Of a stretch of DNA of 20,391 nt, positions 5,895 to 12,393 are shown piece by piece. Origin of the DNA: a virus; IMG/VR virus record IMGVR_UViG_3300046816_000349, positions 1-20,391 of that record. The stretch is one strand, 5' to 3'. A model generated the notes under the pieces. It did not search any database. It was not told the origin of the DNA and saw only the letters and a program-made list of their open reading frames with translations. The stretch's first letter is position 1. Each line of letters starts with the position of its first letter. Both the position numbers and the translations under genes were made by a program.

Positions 5895-5923
5895 CTTATT
5901 AACATGTGGCCGAGTTTAAACTG

Positions 5924-5954
5924 TGGACAAGACATACCATGATTCGGGTATAGT
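5924..5954 (+). promoter_or_regulatory. Candidate rightward promoter
   Basis: TGGACA (5924-5929) and TATAGT (5949-5954) each match five of six sigma-70 consensus bases, but the spacing of 19 is longer than ideal. It would drive the rightward arm and place a leader of about 100 bases in front of the 155-residue gene. No better rightward candidate was seen in this gap. Confidence 0.3.
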
Positions 5955-5964
5955 CCGCCCCGCT

Positions 5965-6024
5965 GCCCGAACGGGCGATCGCCGGCGGGTTCAACTCCTA
6001 CACTCCTGGAGGCAGGTTGAACCC
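5965..6024 (+). other. Structured 5' leader of the rightward arm
   Basis: Three dyads are stacked here. GCCCG-AA-CGGGC lies at 5965-5976. The perfect 10-base palindrome GGCGATCGCC is at 5974-5983. A 9-bp stem pairs GGGTTCAAC (5987-5995) with GTTGAACCC (6016-6024), and its loop contains CTCC-T-GGAG. The loop includes a GGAGG sequence, and the next start codon is 35 bases further on. It may be a folded leader RNA affecting translation or stability. The first stem contains a tRNA-like TTCAACT, but no full tRNA can be built. Confidence 0.45.
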
Positions 6025-6058
6025 CAAGCGATTTTAGAAACAGGAACGGGAGAATCAA

Positions 6059-6526
6059 GTGCCAGCTTATTCAAACAGTACTCCACCACAATCACTCCAG
6101 TCAGGCGGGGTAGGATATTCATTTGGCAGCATGGATTGGAACCACAACGTAGGCGGTCAGGGCAATCCAGGTTCTTCAGGTCCTCCCACAGTTCAGCAAG
6201 AAACCTTCGAGACAATTCCCGCGGCACCGCCGCAAGCCGGCCAGCGTGTTGCTGTATGTCAGCCGGCGACGGCGATCGATCCAGGTTCACGCACCGTGAC
6301 TTATGTCACCGAGTTTGATTTCGCTCCATCCGCGTTGTCTGTTTCGCTGCAAGGCGCAATGCGCGATGTTGATTCCGAATATGTGACGATTGATACAGAT
6401 TCTACAGACCACGCGCTTGTAAATTCAAAAGTTGTAACCGGCGTGCGGGAATTGTTCCTACGATTGATTTTGAATTCGATTACGGTAAACAACGCGACAA
6501 AAATGGTCGGAAAAATTCTGGTATGA
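6059..6526 (+). CDS. Hypothetical protein, 155 aa, first gene of the right arm
   Basis: GTG start at 6059, with GGGAG about six bases upstream. The first 75 residues are low-complexity and rich in Gly, Pro, Ser and Gln (NHNVGGQGNPGSSGPP), likely disordered. The C-terminal half (from about TVTYVTEFDFAPSALSVSL) is predicted to be beta-rich and ends in a hydrophobic strand-like VNNATKMVGKILV. It has no signal peptide, no membrane helix and no known motif. The disordered N-terminus plus compact beta domain is a common layout in phage minor virion proteins, but this is only a resemblance. It is followed after ten bases by the Tad2-like gene, which has its own ribosome binding site. Confidence 0.65.
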   Translation: MPAYSNSTPPQSLQSGGVGYSFGSMDWNHNVGGQGNPGSSGPPTVQQETFETIPAAPPQAGQRVAVCQPATAIDPGSRTVTYVTEFDFAPSALSVSLQGAMRDVDSEYVTIDTDSTDHALVNSKVVTGVRELFLRLILNSITVNNATKMVGKILV

Positions 6527-6536
6527 GGAGTTAACG

Positions 6537-6779
6537 ATGGGCGAAGTATTTGACTTTGGCGAAGCACTGAAACGATTGCGGGCCGGCCAGAAGGTGGCTC
6601 GTGAAGGTTGGAATGGTCGCGGCATGTGGTTGGCGTTGCAGGTTCCGGATGCCCACAGCAAGATGACACTGCCTTATATTTATATGAAGACTGTTCAGGG
6701 CGATCTGGTTCCCTGGCTGGCTTCGCAAACCGATATCCTGGCCATTGACTGGGAATTCGTGGCCGCAGCAGCGGCATGA
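6537..6779 (+). CDS. tad2: DUF2829/Tad2-like anti-Thoeris protein
   Basis: The 80-residue protein matches the DUF2829 pattern over almost its full length. It has DFGEALKRLRAGQKVAREGW at residues 6-25, NGRGMWLAL at 26-34, LPYIYMKT at 45-52, and VPWLASQTDILAIDWEF at 58-74. Characterised members of this family (Tad2, Thoeris anti-defence 2) bind and sequester cyclic ADP-ribose-type immune signals, which stops the Thoeris effector from being activated. The family is known from phages and is active as a small cytoplasmic oligomer. The ATG follows GAGGAG at a seven-base spacing. The stop overlaps the histidine phosphatase start (ATGA), so the two are likely co-translated. The poly-Ala tail is a minor oddity. 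The family assignment is strong; the exact ligand cannot be read from sequence. Confidence 0.85.
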   Translation: MGEVFDFGEALKRLRAGQKVAREGWNGRGMWLALQVPDAHSKMTLPYIYMKTVQGDLVPWLASQTDILAIDWEFVAAAAA

Positions 6780-7366
6780 GGAAAGTAAAGGCGATATTTG
6801 TCAGACACAGTGAATCGACAGGCAATGCATCTGACGTTGTGAAAGGAACCCGTGATTACCCGCTTGACGCCAAAGGAAAACGAGAGTCACAGGCGATTGG
6901 CCCGCGCATTGCAAGATTTAAGCCAACTGTGGTTATCACCTCGCCGCTATCCCGCGCTAAAGAACCTGCAAAGCAAATTGCGAAAGCTGCAGGCGTCAAA
7001 CTCAAAGTTGACCGTGGACTCTTGCCTCAGGATTTTGGCTCGCTCGAAGGAACACCAAGAAAAACTGGCGAACCTCGGATCAGGCGCCTGGCCATGCGGA
7101 CTCCAGACAAGAAAATGCCGGGAGGCGAATCAACTACTGCGTGGGATGGAAAAGCAAATAAAGCAATCGGTAGAATTAAACGAATTGTTTCGTCAGGCGG
7201 CCGGCCGGCCGTCGTCACTCACTCAAGAAATCTCCGCGAGCTCAGCCATCACTTATTCGGTGGGAAATTCAAAGACCCGACTCGCGGCGGTCCAGCACCA
7301 TCGGGATTCGTAACCTGGAATGGCAAGAAGAAACTCGTAATCCACAAAGGAGCGGCAAACAAATGA
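6776..7366 (+). CDS. Histidine phosphatase family protein
   Basis: The 196-residue protein carries the branch signature of the histidine phosphatase (phosphoglycerate mutase-like) superfamily. It has RHSESTGN at residues 10-17 with nucleophile His11, then TSPLSRAKEPA at 55-65 with Arg60. FGSLEG at 87-92 includes the probable proton donor Glu91. PGGES lies at 115-119 and VTHSRN at 147-152 with the second histidine, His149. All expected active-site residues are present, so it should be an active phosphatase; the substrate is unknown. Its start overlaps the Tad2-like stop, and its stop overlaps the start of the exported protein. This places it in a coupled accessory cassette rather than a virion module. 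A role in nucleotide-signal or phosphometabolite turnover is inference only. Confidence 0.85.
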   Translation: MRKVKAIFVRHSESTGNASDVVKGTRDYPLDAKGKRESQAIGPRIARFKPTVVITSPLSRAKEPAKQIAKAAGVKLKVDRGLLPQDFGSLEGTPRKTGEPRIRRLAMRTPDKKMPGGESTTAWDGKANKAIGRIKRIVSSGGRPAVVTHSRNLRELSHHLFGGKFKDPTRGGPAPSGFVTWNGKKKLVIHKGAANK

Positions 7367-9027
7367 AAAAGTTTTTATTGGTGGCACTGCTGGCCCTCGC
7401 GGTTCTGACGGCGCCGGTTCACGCGCAACGTGTTCAATACAACGGAACCGCACGTTATTCAAATACCTGGGACGCCGCGAACTTCGGCAAGTGGCAATTG
7501 CGAGTCGTTTCAGGTTCCACAGGTACAGGAGCATATTCGATTACATTCCCTGCTGGCGGATATGTTACAACCCCGCAAGGGCAATCTTTCTCGCCGTTCA
7601 CCACTACGACTAGGATCACGGTAGGAATTGGCGCCACGCAGGAAACAGTCACGCCTTCCGCAGTATCCAATTGCGGTGTATCGAGCATTGCCACTTGCAC
7701 CGTGACCGCCACATTCACTTACGCGCATGGCGCCGGCACCCCCGTGATTTCAGGTAGTGGTGGTTTTGACGAAGCGGCGAACGTGGCGACGGTCAATGGC
7801 GGTGGACCGGTATTTGTCAGCAACAACACGTCAATTACCGACGCGCTTATGAACGCATCGACCGCAGTATTCAATAACGTGACGGTTCTCAGCATGGTGC
7901 ATGGAACGATGCAGCCCTGGTCTCCAACTCCGACGGGATTGGCGCTAGCTGTTCCATCCGGCGTTCCGGTTACAGGTCAAGCGGCCTGCGATGCGACGCA
8001 CCAGGCGTGTTCAGATGCGAACGTAGTGGGTTCAGCATCATGGGGCGGCGCGGTATTCGTCGCCGTTACATATATGGATTGCTTTGGAAATGAAGGTCCG
8101 GCATCGGCAACCACAACCTGGACTTCCGTCGCTTCTAAAGCGATTGATATTGCCACTCCGGTTACTGGAAACACGGGGGCATGCGGTTGGGTTCCCTATC
8201 TTTCGCTGTCAGGCGGAACGTACGCCCTTGCCTATCAGATTCCTCCGACTTCAAGTGTCTGCACGCTTTCAAAGCTAACGCCGATTCCGAGTTGTTCATT
8301 GACTTCGACGTACGGCGCCGACGCTCTGTTCACGGGTGGAGCGCAGATTACAACGTATCCGGTCAGCACGGCGATGACCTACCCAATTTTGGCGACTACG
8401 GCCGCGACGATCACAGCCCAGCATCCGATGACCAATTCATCGCTTACTTATAAATATTCTCCTGGAAACCGCATGGGGCAATGCGGATTGACTTCCGCGA
8501 ACATGGTGCAGACTTCGGCGGCCGGCGGTATCAACGGTTCGTCGGCAACCACGGTTCCGAATCCTATGGTGAGCTGGTCGCTTCCAGCGAACTGTTTGAA
8601 TTACATTGGAGCCGAATTCAGGGTCACAGGCAAATGGACCTACACGGATGGCGGCGATACTTCAACTCACCTGGTTGTGTCCTGGGATGCCAATGGAACG
8701 AATACCGCTTCAGTTCCTACAAAACTTTGCGACGTGCTTGACACGGCCACGGGAACTGGCGCCGCATACAACGGAACCTGGACTTGCACGGTTAAGGTTT
8801 TGACAGTTGGGGCGACGGGAACCGCGCTCGTCAACGGATATTCAACTCAGAATCTGGCGGCCGGCGCGACTACGCTTGTCAGGAATGGAGCGGATATTGC
8901 CGTCGCGGCATCCGGTTCTATCAACCTGACAACAAACGCCAGGATCAGCGTATGGTTCGAAGGAATCGGCGCGACGAACAACCCAGGAGCGCAGGCTCTC
9001 GATGCATCGCTCGAATTCCTGAACTAA
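7363..9027 (+). CDS. Exported Cys-rich beta protein, virion-fibre-like C-terminus
   Basis: The 554-residue protein has a clear Sec signal peptide: MKK, a hydrophobic core FLLVALLALAVLTAPV, and a VHA|Q cleavage site after residue 21. The mature part is rich in Thr, Ser, Gly and Ala and is predicted to be almost entirely beta. It contains 12 cysteines, several as close pairs (CGVSSIATC, CDATHQAC), as in secreted proteins with disulfides. The last about 160 residues (from NYIGAEFRVTGKWTYTDGG) resemble the beta-sandwich domains at the ends of phage fibre or decoration proteins. The ATG overlaps the phosphatase stop (ATGA). A signal peptide is unusual for a tailed-phage structural protein. It could be a host-surface modifier or exclusion factor, or a virion protein with a misleading N-terminus. 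Confidence 0.7.
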   Translation: MKKFLLVALLALAVLTAPVHAQRVQYNGTARYSNTWDAANFGKWQLRVVSGSTGTGAYSITFPAGGYVTTPQGQSFSPFTTTTRITVGIGATQETVTPSAVSNCGVSSIATCTVTATFTYAHGAGTPVISGSGGFDEAANVATVNGGGPVFVSNNTSITDALMNASTAVFNNVTVLSMVHGTMQPWSPTPTGLALAVPSGVPVTGQAACDATHQACSDANVVGSASWGGAVFVAVTYMDCFGNEGPASATTTWTSVASKAIDIATPVTGNTGACGWVPYLSLSGGTYALAYQIPPTSSVCTLSKLTPIPSCSLTSTYGADALFTGGAQITTYPVSTAMTYPILATTAATITAQHPMTNSSLTYKYSPGNRMGQCGLTSANMVQTSAAGGINGSSATTVPNPMVSWSLPANCLNYIGAEFRVTGKWTYTDGGDTSTHLVVSWDANGTNTASVPTKLCDVLDTATGTGAAYNGTWTCTVKVLTVGATGTALVNGYSTQNLAAGATTLVRNGADIAVAASGSINLTTNARISVWFEGIGATNNPGAQALDASLEFLN

Positions 9028-9063
9028 GAATGCCGATCGCTGAACTAACAGGGAGGAGGGATT

Positions 9064-9237
9064 ATGCCGGCGAAATCCGAATCGCAACGAAGACTGATGG
9101 CGATCGCCGAGCACAATCCCTCCGCTCTGTACTCGAAGAACAAAGGTGTGCTGAACATGTCGCACTCCCAGCTTCACGATTTTGCTTCGACCAAGAACGC
9201 GGGCAAGAAGAAAATAATCGTTCGAAAGAAACGCTGA
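9064..9237 (+). CDS. DUF3008-like small basic protein, 57 aa
   Basis: The ATG at 9064 has GGAGGAGGG just upstream. The N-terminus, MPAKSESQRRLMAIAEHNPS, has the MPAKS-x-x-QRR(F/L)M pattern of small phage and bacterial proteins grouped as DUF3008. The C-terminus is strongly basic (KNAGKKKIIVRKKR). Function is unknown; the charge fits nucleic-acid or nucleoprotein contact. It ends at TGA 9237, whose last base begins the next ATG. It is the first of four closely linked small genes that run into the terminase. Confidence 0.65.
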   Translation: MPAKSESQRRLMAIAEHNPSALYSKNKGVLNMSHSQLHDFASTKNAGKKKIIVRKKR

Positions 9238-9374
9238 TGCACGGGATGGAGCAAAACAAGATTACGATCGGCGATTGTATGTGGCTGGCGATGGGAATCA
9301 TCATCGCGATTGAAGTATTCTGCATCATTGGATACGGGATTGAGTTTATTGAGCAATTGTGGCGGACACTGTGA
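9237..9374 (+). CDS. Small membrane protein, 45 aa
   Basis: The start ATG at 9237 shares a base with the previous stop (TGATG), a typical coupling arrangement. The protein begins MHGMEQNKITIGD and has one hydrophobic segment, MWLAMGIIIAIEVFCIIGYG, at about residues 15-34. It ends EFIEQLWRTL. A single helix of this size is compatible with a small holin, a spanin-like anchor, or a membrane-targeting peptide, but the sequence does not decide. The same frame stays open far upstream, but that part overlaps the end of the exported protein and has no start signal. The second Met at position 4 is an alternative start. Confidence 0.55.
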   Translation: MHGMEQNKITIGDCMWLAMGIIIAIEVFCIIGYGIEFIEQLWRTL

Positions 9375-9577
9375 GCAAGGTTTCGCAAGTTGCCGCCGGT
9401 TACATGGAATTGGACGGTGCGAAGAAAGATGCGGAATGTGAAATCGTCCAGGTTGTTGGCGGAGTCAGTAAAGAACTCGGTTGCTGCAATTTGTTCAAGC
9501 CTAAAGATTCGGTAAAGAAATTTAGCTGCGGTACTTGCAAGGAAGTCCGGCAACGCCGTGTAGTGGTGAGGAAATGA
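9371..9577 (+). CDS. Cys-rich small protein, 68 aa
   Basis: The preferred start is GTG 9371, overlapping the previous stop as GTGA; GTG 9359 would add four residues. The protein has five cysteines: CEIVQVVGGVS (one), GCCNLF (two) and FSCGTCKE (two). The first part resembles the small phage proteins with a CxLV-GxVSxxGxCxLF pattern that look like high-potential iron-sulfur domains, but here the CxxC pair has moved to the C-terminal side. Metal or cluster binding is therefore plausible but unproven. The C-terminus is basic (VRQRRVVVRK). Its TGA overlaps the ATG of the small terminase, so the pair is likely co-translated. Confidence 0.55.
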   Translation: MSKVSQVAAGYMELDGAKKDAECEIVQVVGGVSKELGCCNLFKPKDSVKKFSCGTCKEVRQRRVVVRK

Positions 9578-10140
9578 GTAAAGAAAAACCGAGATTACGC
9601 GGACGCGGCCGGCCAAGAGCCGATGGGATAGCACATCCCGTTGAAGAACAGAAGTTTTTGCCTCGGGAAATTGCTCTGATTAAAGCTTTGACTGCGGGTT
9701 CTACTATTGCCGAAGCATATAAGGCGGCTGGTTACACGGGGCAGAACGCGAACAAAGCCGGATGGGAAATTTTGGAACGGATCAGGCGCAAGGCTCCTGA
9801 CATCATGAACCAGGTTGGATTGAACCAAGAGAACTTGATTAATGACTACCTGAAGCCGATGTTGAACGCGACGGAAGTGAAAGTCTTCAAGCAAAATGGA
9901 ATGCTCATTGAAGACGCTGAAGGAAACGAATCGATGGCACCAGGTGAAATCATTTACAGCGATCCGTTGGTTGCCTGGGAACCGCGGCGCGCGGCTCTGG
10001 ACATGAGTTTCAGGCTGCATGGGTCCTATGCTAAAACGGGTGAGGACCCGGGCAGCGTGACGAATAACAACTTGACGATCATCAATCATATCGAGCGACC
10101 AGAACGGAAAGAGAAGGTAATTGATACCAGCGTCCAATAG
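9574..10140 (+). CDS. terS: Terminase small subunit
   Basis: ATG 9574 overlaps the previous stop (ATGA) and follows GTGAGGAA, giving 188 residues; a start further upstream would overlap the Cys-rich gene. The basic N-terminus (RLRGRGRPRADG) is followed by a helix-turn-helix-like region, EIALIKALTAGSTIAEAYKA, at about residues 32-51. AGYTGQNANKAGWEILERI comes next, as in small terminases that bind the packaging site. The middle (LNQENLINDYLKPMLNATEV) matches a pattern common in this family. The C-terminal part with a SDPLVAWEPRRAALDMSFRL segment also fits. It lies directly before the large terminase and overlaps it by 20 bases. The role is to recognise viral DNA and load the motor. Confidence 0.8.
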   Translation: MSKEKPRLRGRGRPRADGIAHPVEEQKFLPREIALIKALTAGSTIAEAYKAAGYTGQNANKAGWEILERIRRKAPDIMNQVGLNQENLINDYLKPMLNATEVKVFKQNGMLIEDAEGNESMAPGEIIYSDPLVAWEPRRAALDMSFRLHGSYAKTGEDPGSVTNNNLTIINHIERPERKEKVIDTSVQ

Positions 10141-11566
10141 TCCGGAGACATACAAGCCGTTCCCACGGCAGCAGGAATTCCATAGGAATCCTGCGAAGTA
10201 TCGTCTGTTCGGCGGTGCAGCTGGCCCTGGAAAGTCACGGGCGTTGCTTGAGGATTGCTGTATTCAGGCGGCTGAAGTTCCAGGGTCGGACTCGCTCCTA
10301 TTAAGAAATTCGTTCAAAGAACTTGAGAAATCGATTATCTCAAGCTTTCGCCGGCACATCCTTCCGCAATGGACGAAGATCGGCGGCCAGTACCTCGAGT
10401 CTGACAAGATTATGAAATGGCCGAACGGTTCGAAGACCTACTTCGGCTATTCTGAAAATGAAAAAGATATCTTTCAATACCAGGGCGGCGAATTCCTGTT
10501 CATAGGAGTCGACGAGCTCACTATGTTTGTGCTGAAGCAGTGGCTGTTCTTGACCAGCCGCAACCGTTGCCCCGTGGCCGGCTCGTTTCCGAACATGGCC
10601 GGCGCGACGAACCCAGGCAACATAGGACACGAATGGGTGAAGTCATTATGGATTGACAAGAAAAGACCGGCTGCCTGGGAAGAGAATACGCCGTACAATC
10701 CTTCGGAGTACGCGTTCATACGCGCCTTGATTTGGGATAATCCGATCTACGCAAACGATGAAGGTTATTTGAATTCGCTGCGCGCCCTGCCAACCCACAT
10801 GCGGCAGATGTTTCTTGAGGGCGTATGGGATTTGCACATTGGAACATTCTTTGATAATTTTCTAAAGGATCGCAATTGCGATCACGGTATTGAAGTACAG
10901 CCCTGGTATTCGAAGTGGGTCAGTATCGATTGGGGGTTCGCCCATAACGCAGCGGTTTACTGGCACACGACGTTGCCTGATGGACGCGTGTATACCTATC
11001 GAGAGTTTGTTGAGAGCAAGTTGACTCCCAGCGAGCTGGCTCAGGAAATCGCCACGAAATCGAAAATGAACGGCCTGGACGAGAAAATCGATTACATCTA
11101 CTTGTCGCCAGACGCGTTCAATCGCCGTGATTCTCCATACACCGTCGGCCTGCAAATCAGCGACGAGCTTGAAAAGCACGGCCTGCCCCGTGCCTTTCAT
11201 GCCGACAATGATCGCATTGGTGGATGGATGTTGATGTACCAGTTGCTCGACAAACAATATTGGGTCATTGATCGTGACTGTGTGAAACTAATTGAATGTC
11301 TGCCGACATTGACGCGTGACCCGGATAACCCGGAAGATGTTTTGAAGGTCGACGGGGATGATCCCGCGGATTCCGCGCGTTATGGATTAAAGAGCAAGCT
11401 GCAGCCGTCGCAGATGCCCCTTGAGCAGCGCGTGCTGTCCAGGGTTTCGCATCTGACAGACCAGACCAGCCGGCAGCACTTCATGCAGCGCGTGATGCGG
11501 GAAGAAGTTCAGGCTACGGATAACACGCCGTACACAATGGCGCGTCCAAACAGGAGGTTCAGTTGA
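10121..11566 (+). CDS. terL: Terminase large subunit
   Basis: This 481-residue protein has the ATPase and nuclease parts of the packaging motor. Walker A is GGAAGPGKS at 31-39, Walker B is FLFIGVDE at 125-132 with Asp131 and Glu132, and a coupling motif, GATNPGN, lies at 161-167. In the nuclease domain VSIDWGF holds Asp270, LSPDAF holds Asp331, and ADSARYGL holds Asp417, the expected metal-binding acids. The start is TTG 10121, with AGAAGG just upstream; no ATG occurs before residue 98. The stop overlaps the following TTG start (TTGA). It cuts and pumps DNA into the prohead docked on the portal. No truncation is seen. Confidence 0.93.
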   Translation: MIPASNSPETYKPFPRQQEFHRNPAKYRLFGGAAGPGKSRALLEDCCIQAAEVPGSDSLLLRNSFKELEKSIISSFRRHILPQWTKIGGQYLESDKIMKWPNGSKTYFGYSENEKDIFQYQGGEFLFIGVDELTMFVLKQWLFLTSRNRCPVAGSFPNMAGATNPGNIGHEWVKSLWIDKKRPAAWEENTPYNPSEYAFIRALIWDNPIYANDEGYLNSLRALPTHMRQMFLEGVWDLHIGTFFDNFLKDRNCDHGIEVQPWYSKWVSIDWGFAHNAAVYWHTTLPDGRVYTYREFVESKLTPSELAQEIATKSKMNGLDEKIDYIYLSPDAFNRRDSPYTVGLQISDELEKHGLPRAFHADNDRIGGWMLMYQLLDKQYWVIDRDCVKLIECLPTLTRDPDNPEDVLKVDGDDPADSARYGLKSKLQPSQMPLEQRVLSRVSHLTDQTSRQHFMQRVMREEVQATDNTPYTMARPNRRFS

Positions 11567-11838
11567 AGTGGATTACATTCAATTGGCCCTGGACGCGAAC
11601 TGCGGCGCTCGAAGATTTTGTCATTGCCCAGAGTAATGTTATCAAGCAACTCGAAGAGCGCTGTAACGAGTATGACAAGAAATTTGAAGAGATTCGGGTT
11701 CGTCTGTCAAAGTCAGAACAGAATGAATTGGAACCGAAGCCTGTATCTTCAACCGACTGGTTAAGTGAAAGACGCCGATTAGAATCTAAATTTGCTCCTA
11801 AAGGAGATTCAAGTGCAAAACAAAGCAACCCTGCTTAG
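11563..11838 (+). CDS. Coiled-coil small protein, 91 aa
   Basis: TTG start at 11563 overlaps the terminase stop by four bases and has a perfect AGGAGG six bases upstream. The product is helical and charged: after MKWITFNWPWTRTAALEDF, residues 21-55 (VIAQSNVIKQLEERCNEYDK and onward) form a likely coiled coil. A polar C-terminus follows. No known family is recognised. Its place between large terminase and portal, and its strong ribosome binding site, suggest an assembly or packaging accessory role. It overlaps the next gene by 26 bases. Confidence 0.65.
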   Translation: MKWITFNWPWTRTAALEDFVIAQSNVIKQLEERCNEYDKKFEEIRVRLSKSEQNELEPKPVSSTDWLSERRRLESKFAPKGDSSAKQSNPA

Positions 11839-12262
11839 AAGCGATCAAAGCGGGTATACGGTTCGCGTGCAGTTCATTCCGCTTAGTCCCGCCGAGCATG
11901 AGCGCTGCAGCAAACTGCTCAAGCAATTCCAAGTACAGCAAGTGATGGCGACTACGGAAGGTCCTCTATCCGCCGATTTGTATTTCATGGATTGCACGCC
12001 GGAGGAGCAGCAAGCCCAGATGCAACGTGAAGTTGTTCCGGTCATTCGTTTCATGACAGTGCTGGAAATGAAAACAGCGCTTGAAGCCTCTGGGTTTGAC
12101 GTTATTGAAAAAAGTCCCGCGCCATCGGCGCCTACCCCTGCCCAGGGATTGGCTCCTGTACAATTACCGGTTGTTGAACCCGCGCCGGCCGCCGAACCCG
12201 TGTTGACTGACGAACAGAAGGCAGCGCTGAATAAGCCCGACCCAACTGACAAACCGGCATAG
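11813..12262 (+). CDS. Hypothetical protein, 149 aa
   Basis: I chose GTG 11813, preceded by AAAGGAG at a six-base spacing; an in-frame ATG at 11792 lies before that site. The first about 100 residues form a mixed alpha/beta domain (GYTVRVQFIPLSPAEHERCS, then VPVIRFMTVLEMKTALEASG). The last 45 are Pro/Ala-rich and acidic (SPAPSAPTPAQGLAPVQLP), a flexible tail. No family is recognised. It overlaps the coiled-coil gene by 26 bases and precedes a 42-residue gene and the portal, so it belongs to the packaging/head operon. Confidence 0.65.
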   Translation: MQNKATLLRSDQSGYTVRVQFIPLSPAEHERCSKLLKQFQVQQVMATTEGPLSADLYFMDCTPEEQQAQMQREVVPVIRFMTVLEMKTALEASGFDVIEKSPAPSAPTPAQGLAPVQLPVVEPAPAAEPVLTDEQKAALNKPDPTDKPA

Positions 12263-12264
12263 CT

Positions 12265-12393
12265 ATGAAACGACGAAACGTCCATGCCCTTCGCGCGTTG
12301 GCCCGCAAACAGCAGAAACCGACGCGTGAAGGATTGAACAAGCTGGCGGAAGCCGGTAAGAAGATTGTTGAGGAGTTGAAGAAAAAAGACTAA
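12265..12393 (+). CDS. Small basic peptide, 42 aa
   Basis: The frame starts at ATG 12265, two bases after the previous stop, and ends in TAA whose last base begins the portal ATG (TAATG). It fills the 130-base gap exactly, which is the main support; the ribosome binding site is weak. The sequence is very basic and helical (MKRRNVHALRALARKQQK and ending KKIVEELKKKD). It may bind nucleic acid, or may mainly ensure coupling of portal translation. It could be a chance frame, but the tight fit argues otherwise. Confidence 0.5.
   Translation: MKRRNVHALRALARKQQKPTREGLNKLAEAGKKIVEELKKKD

Larger units (their letters stand above)
5648..6058. other. Noncoding divergent control region, possible replication origin
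   Basis: This stretch separates the leftward replication genes from the rightward genes and has no supported coding sequence. Positions 5711-5930 are very AT-rich, while 5955-6025 are GC-rich. It holds one large concentric inverted repeat, several smaller hairpins, a repeated promoter element, and two 8-of-9 matches to the DnaA box: TCTTGCACA at 5712-5720 and TGTGGACAA at 5922-5930. These features, next to a primase-helicase gene, suggest a replication origin combined with divergent promoters. None is proof alone. Confidence 0.5.

Noticed and set aside
5936-6010. tRNA gene
   Set aside because: TTCAACT with a possible 5-bp T-stem (one mismatch) is present, but no acceptor stem, anticodon stem-loop or correct spacing can be built.
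8952-9236. Long N-terminal extension of the 45-residue membrane protein
   Set aside because: It overlaps the end of the exported protein and the whole DUF3008-like gene, and it lacks a start signal. The TGATG at 9235-9239 marks the real start.
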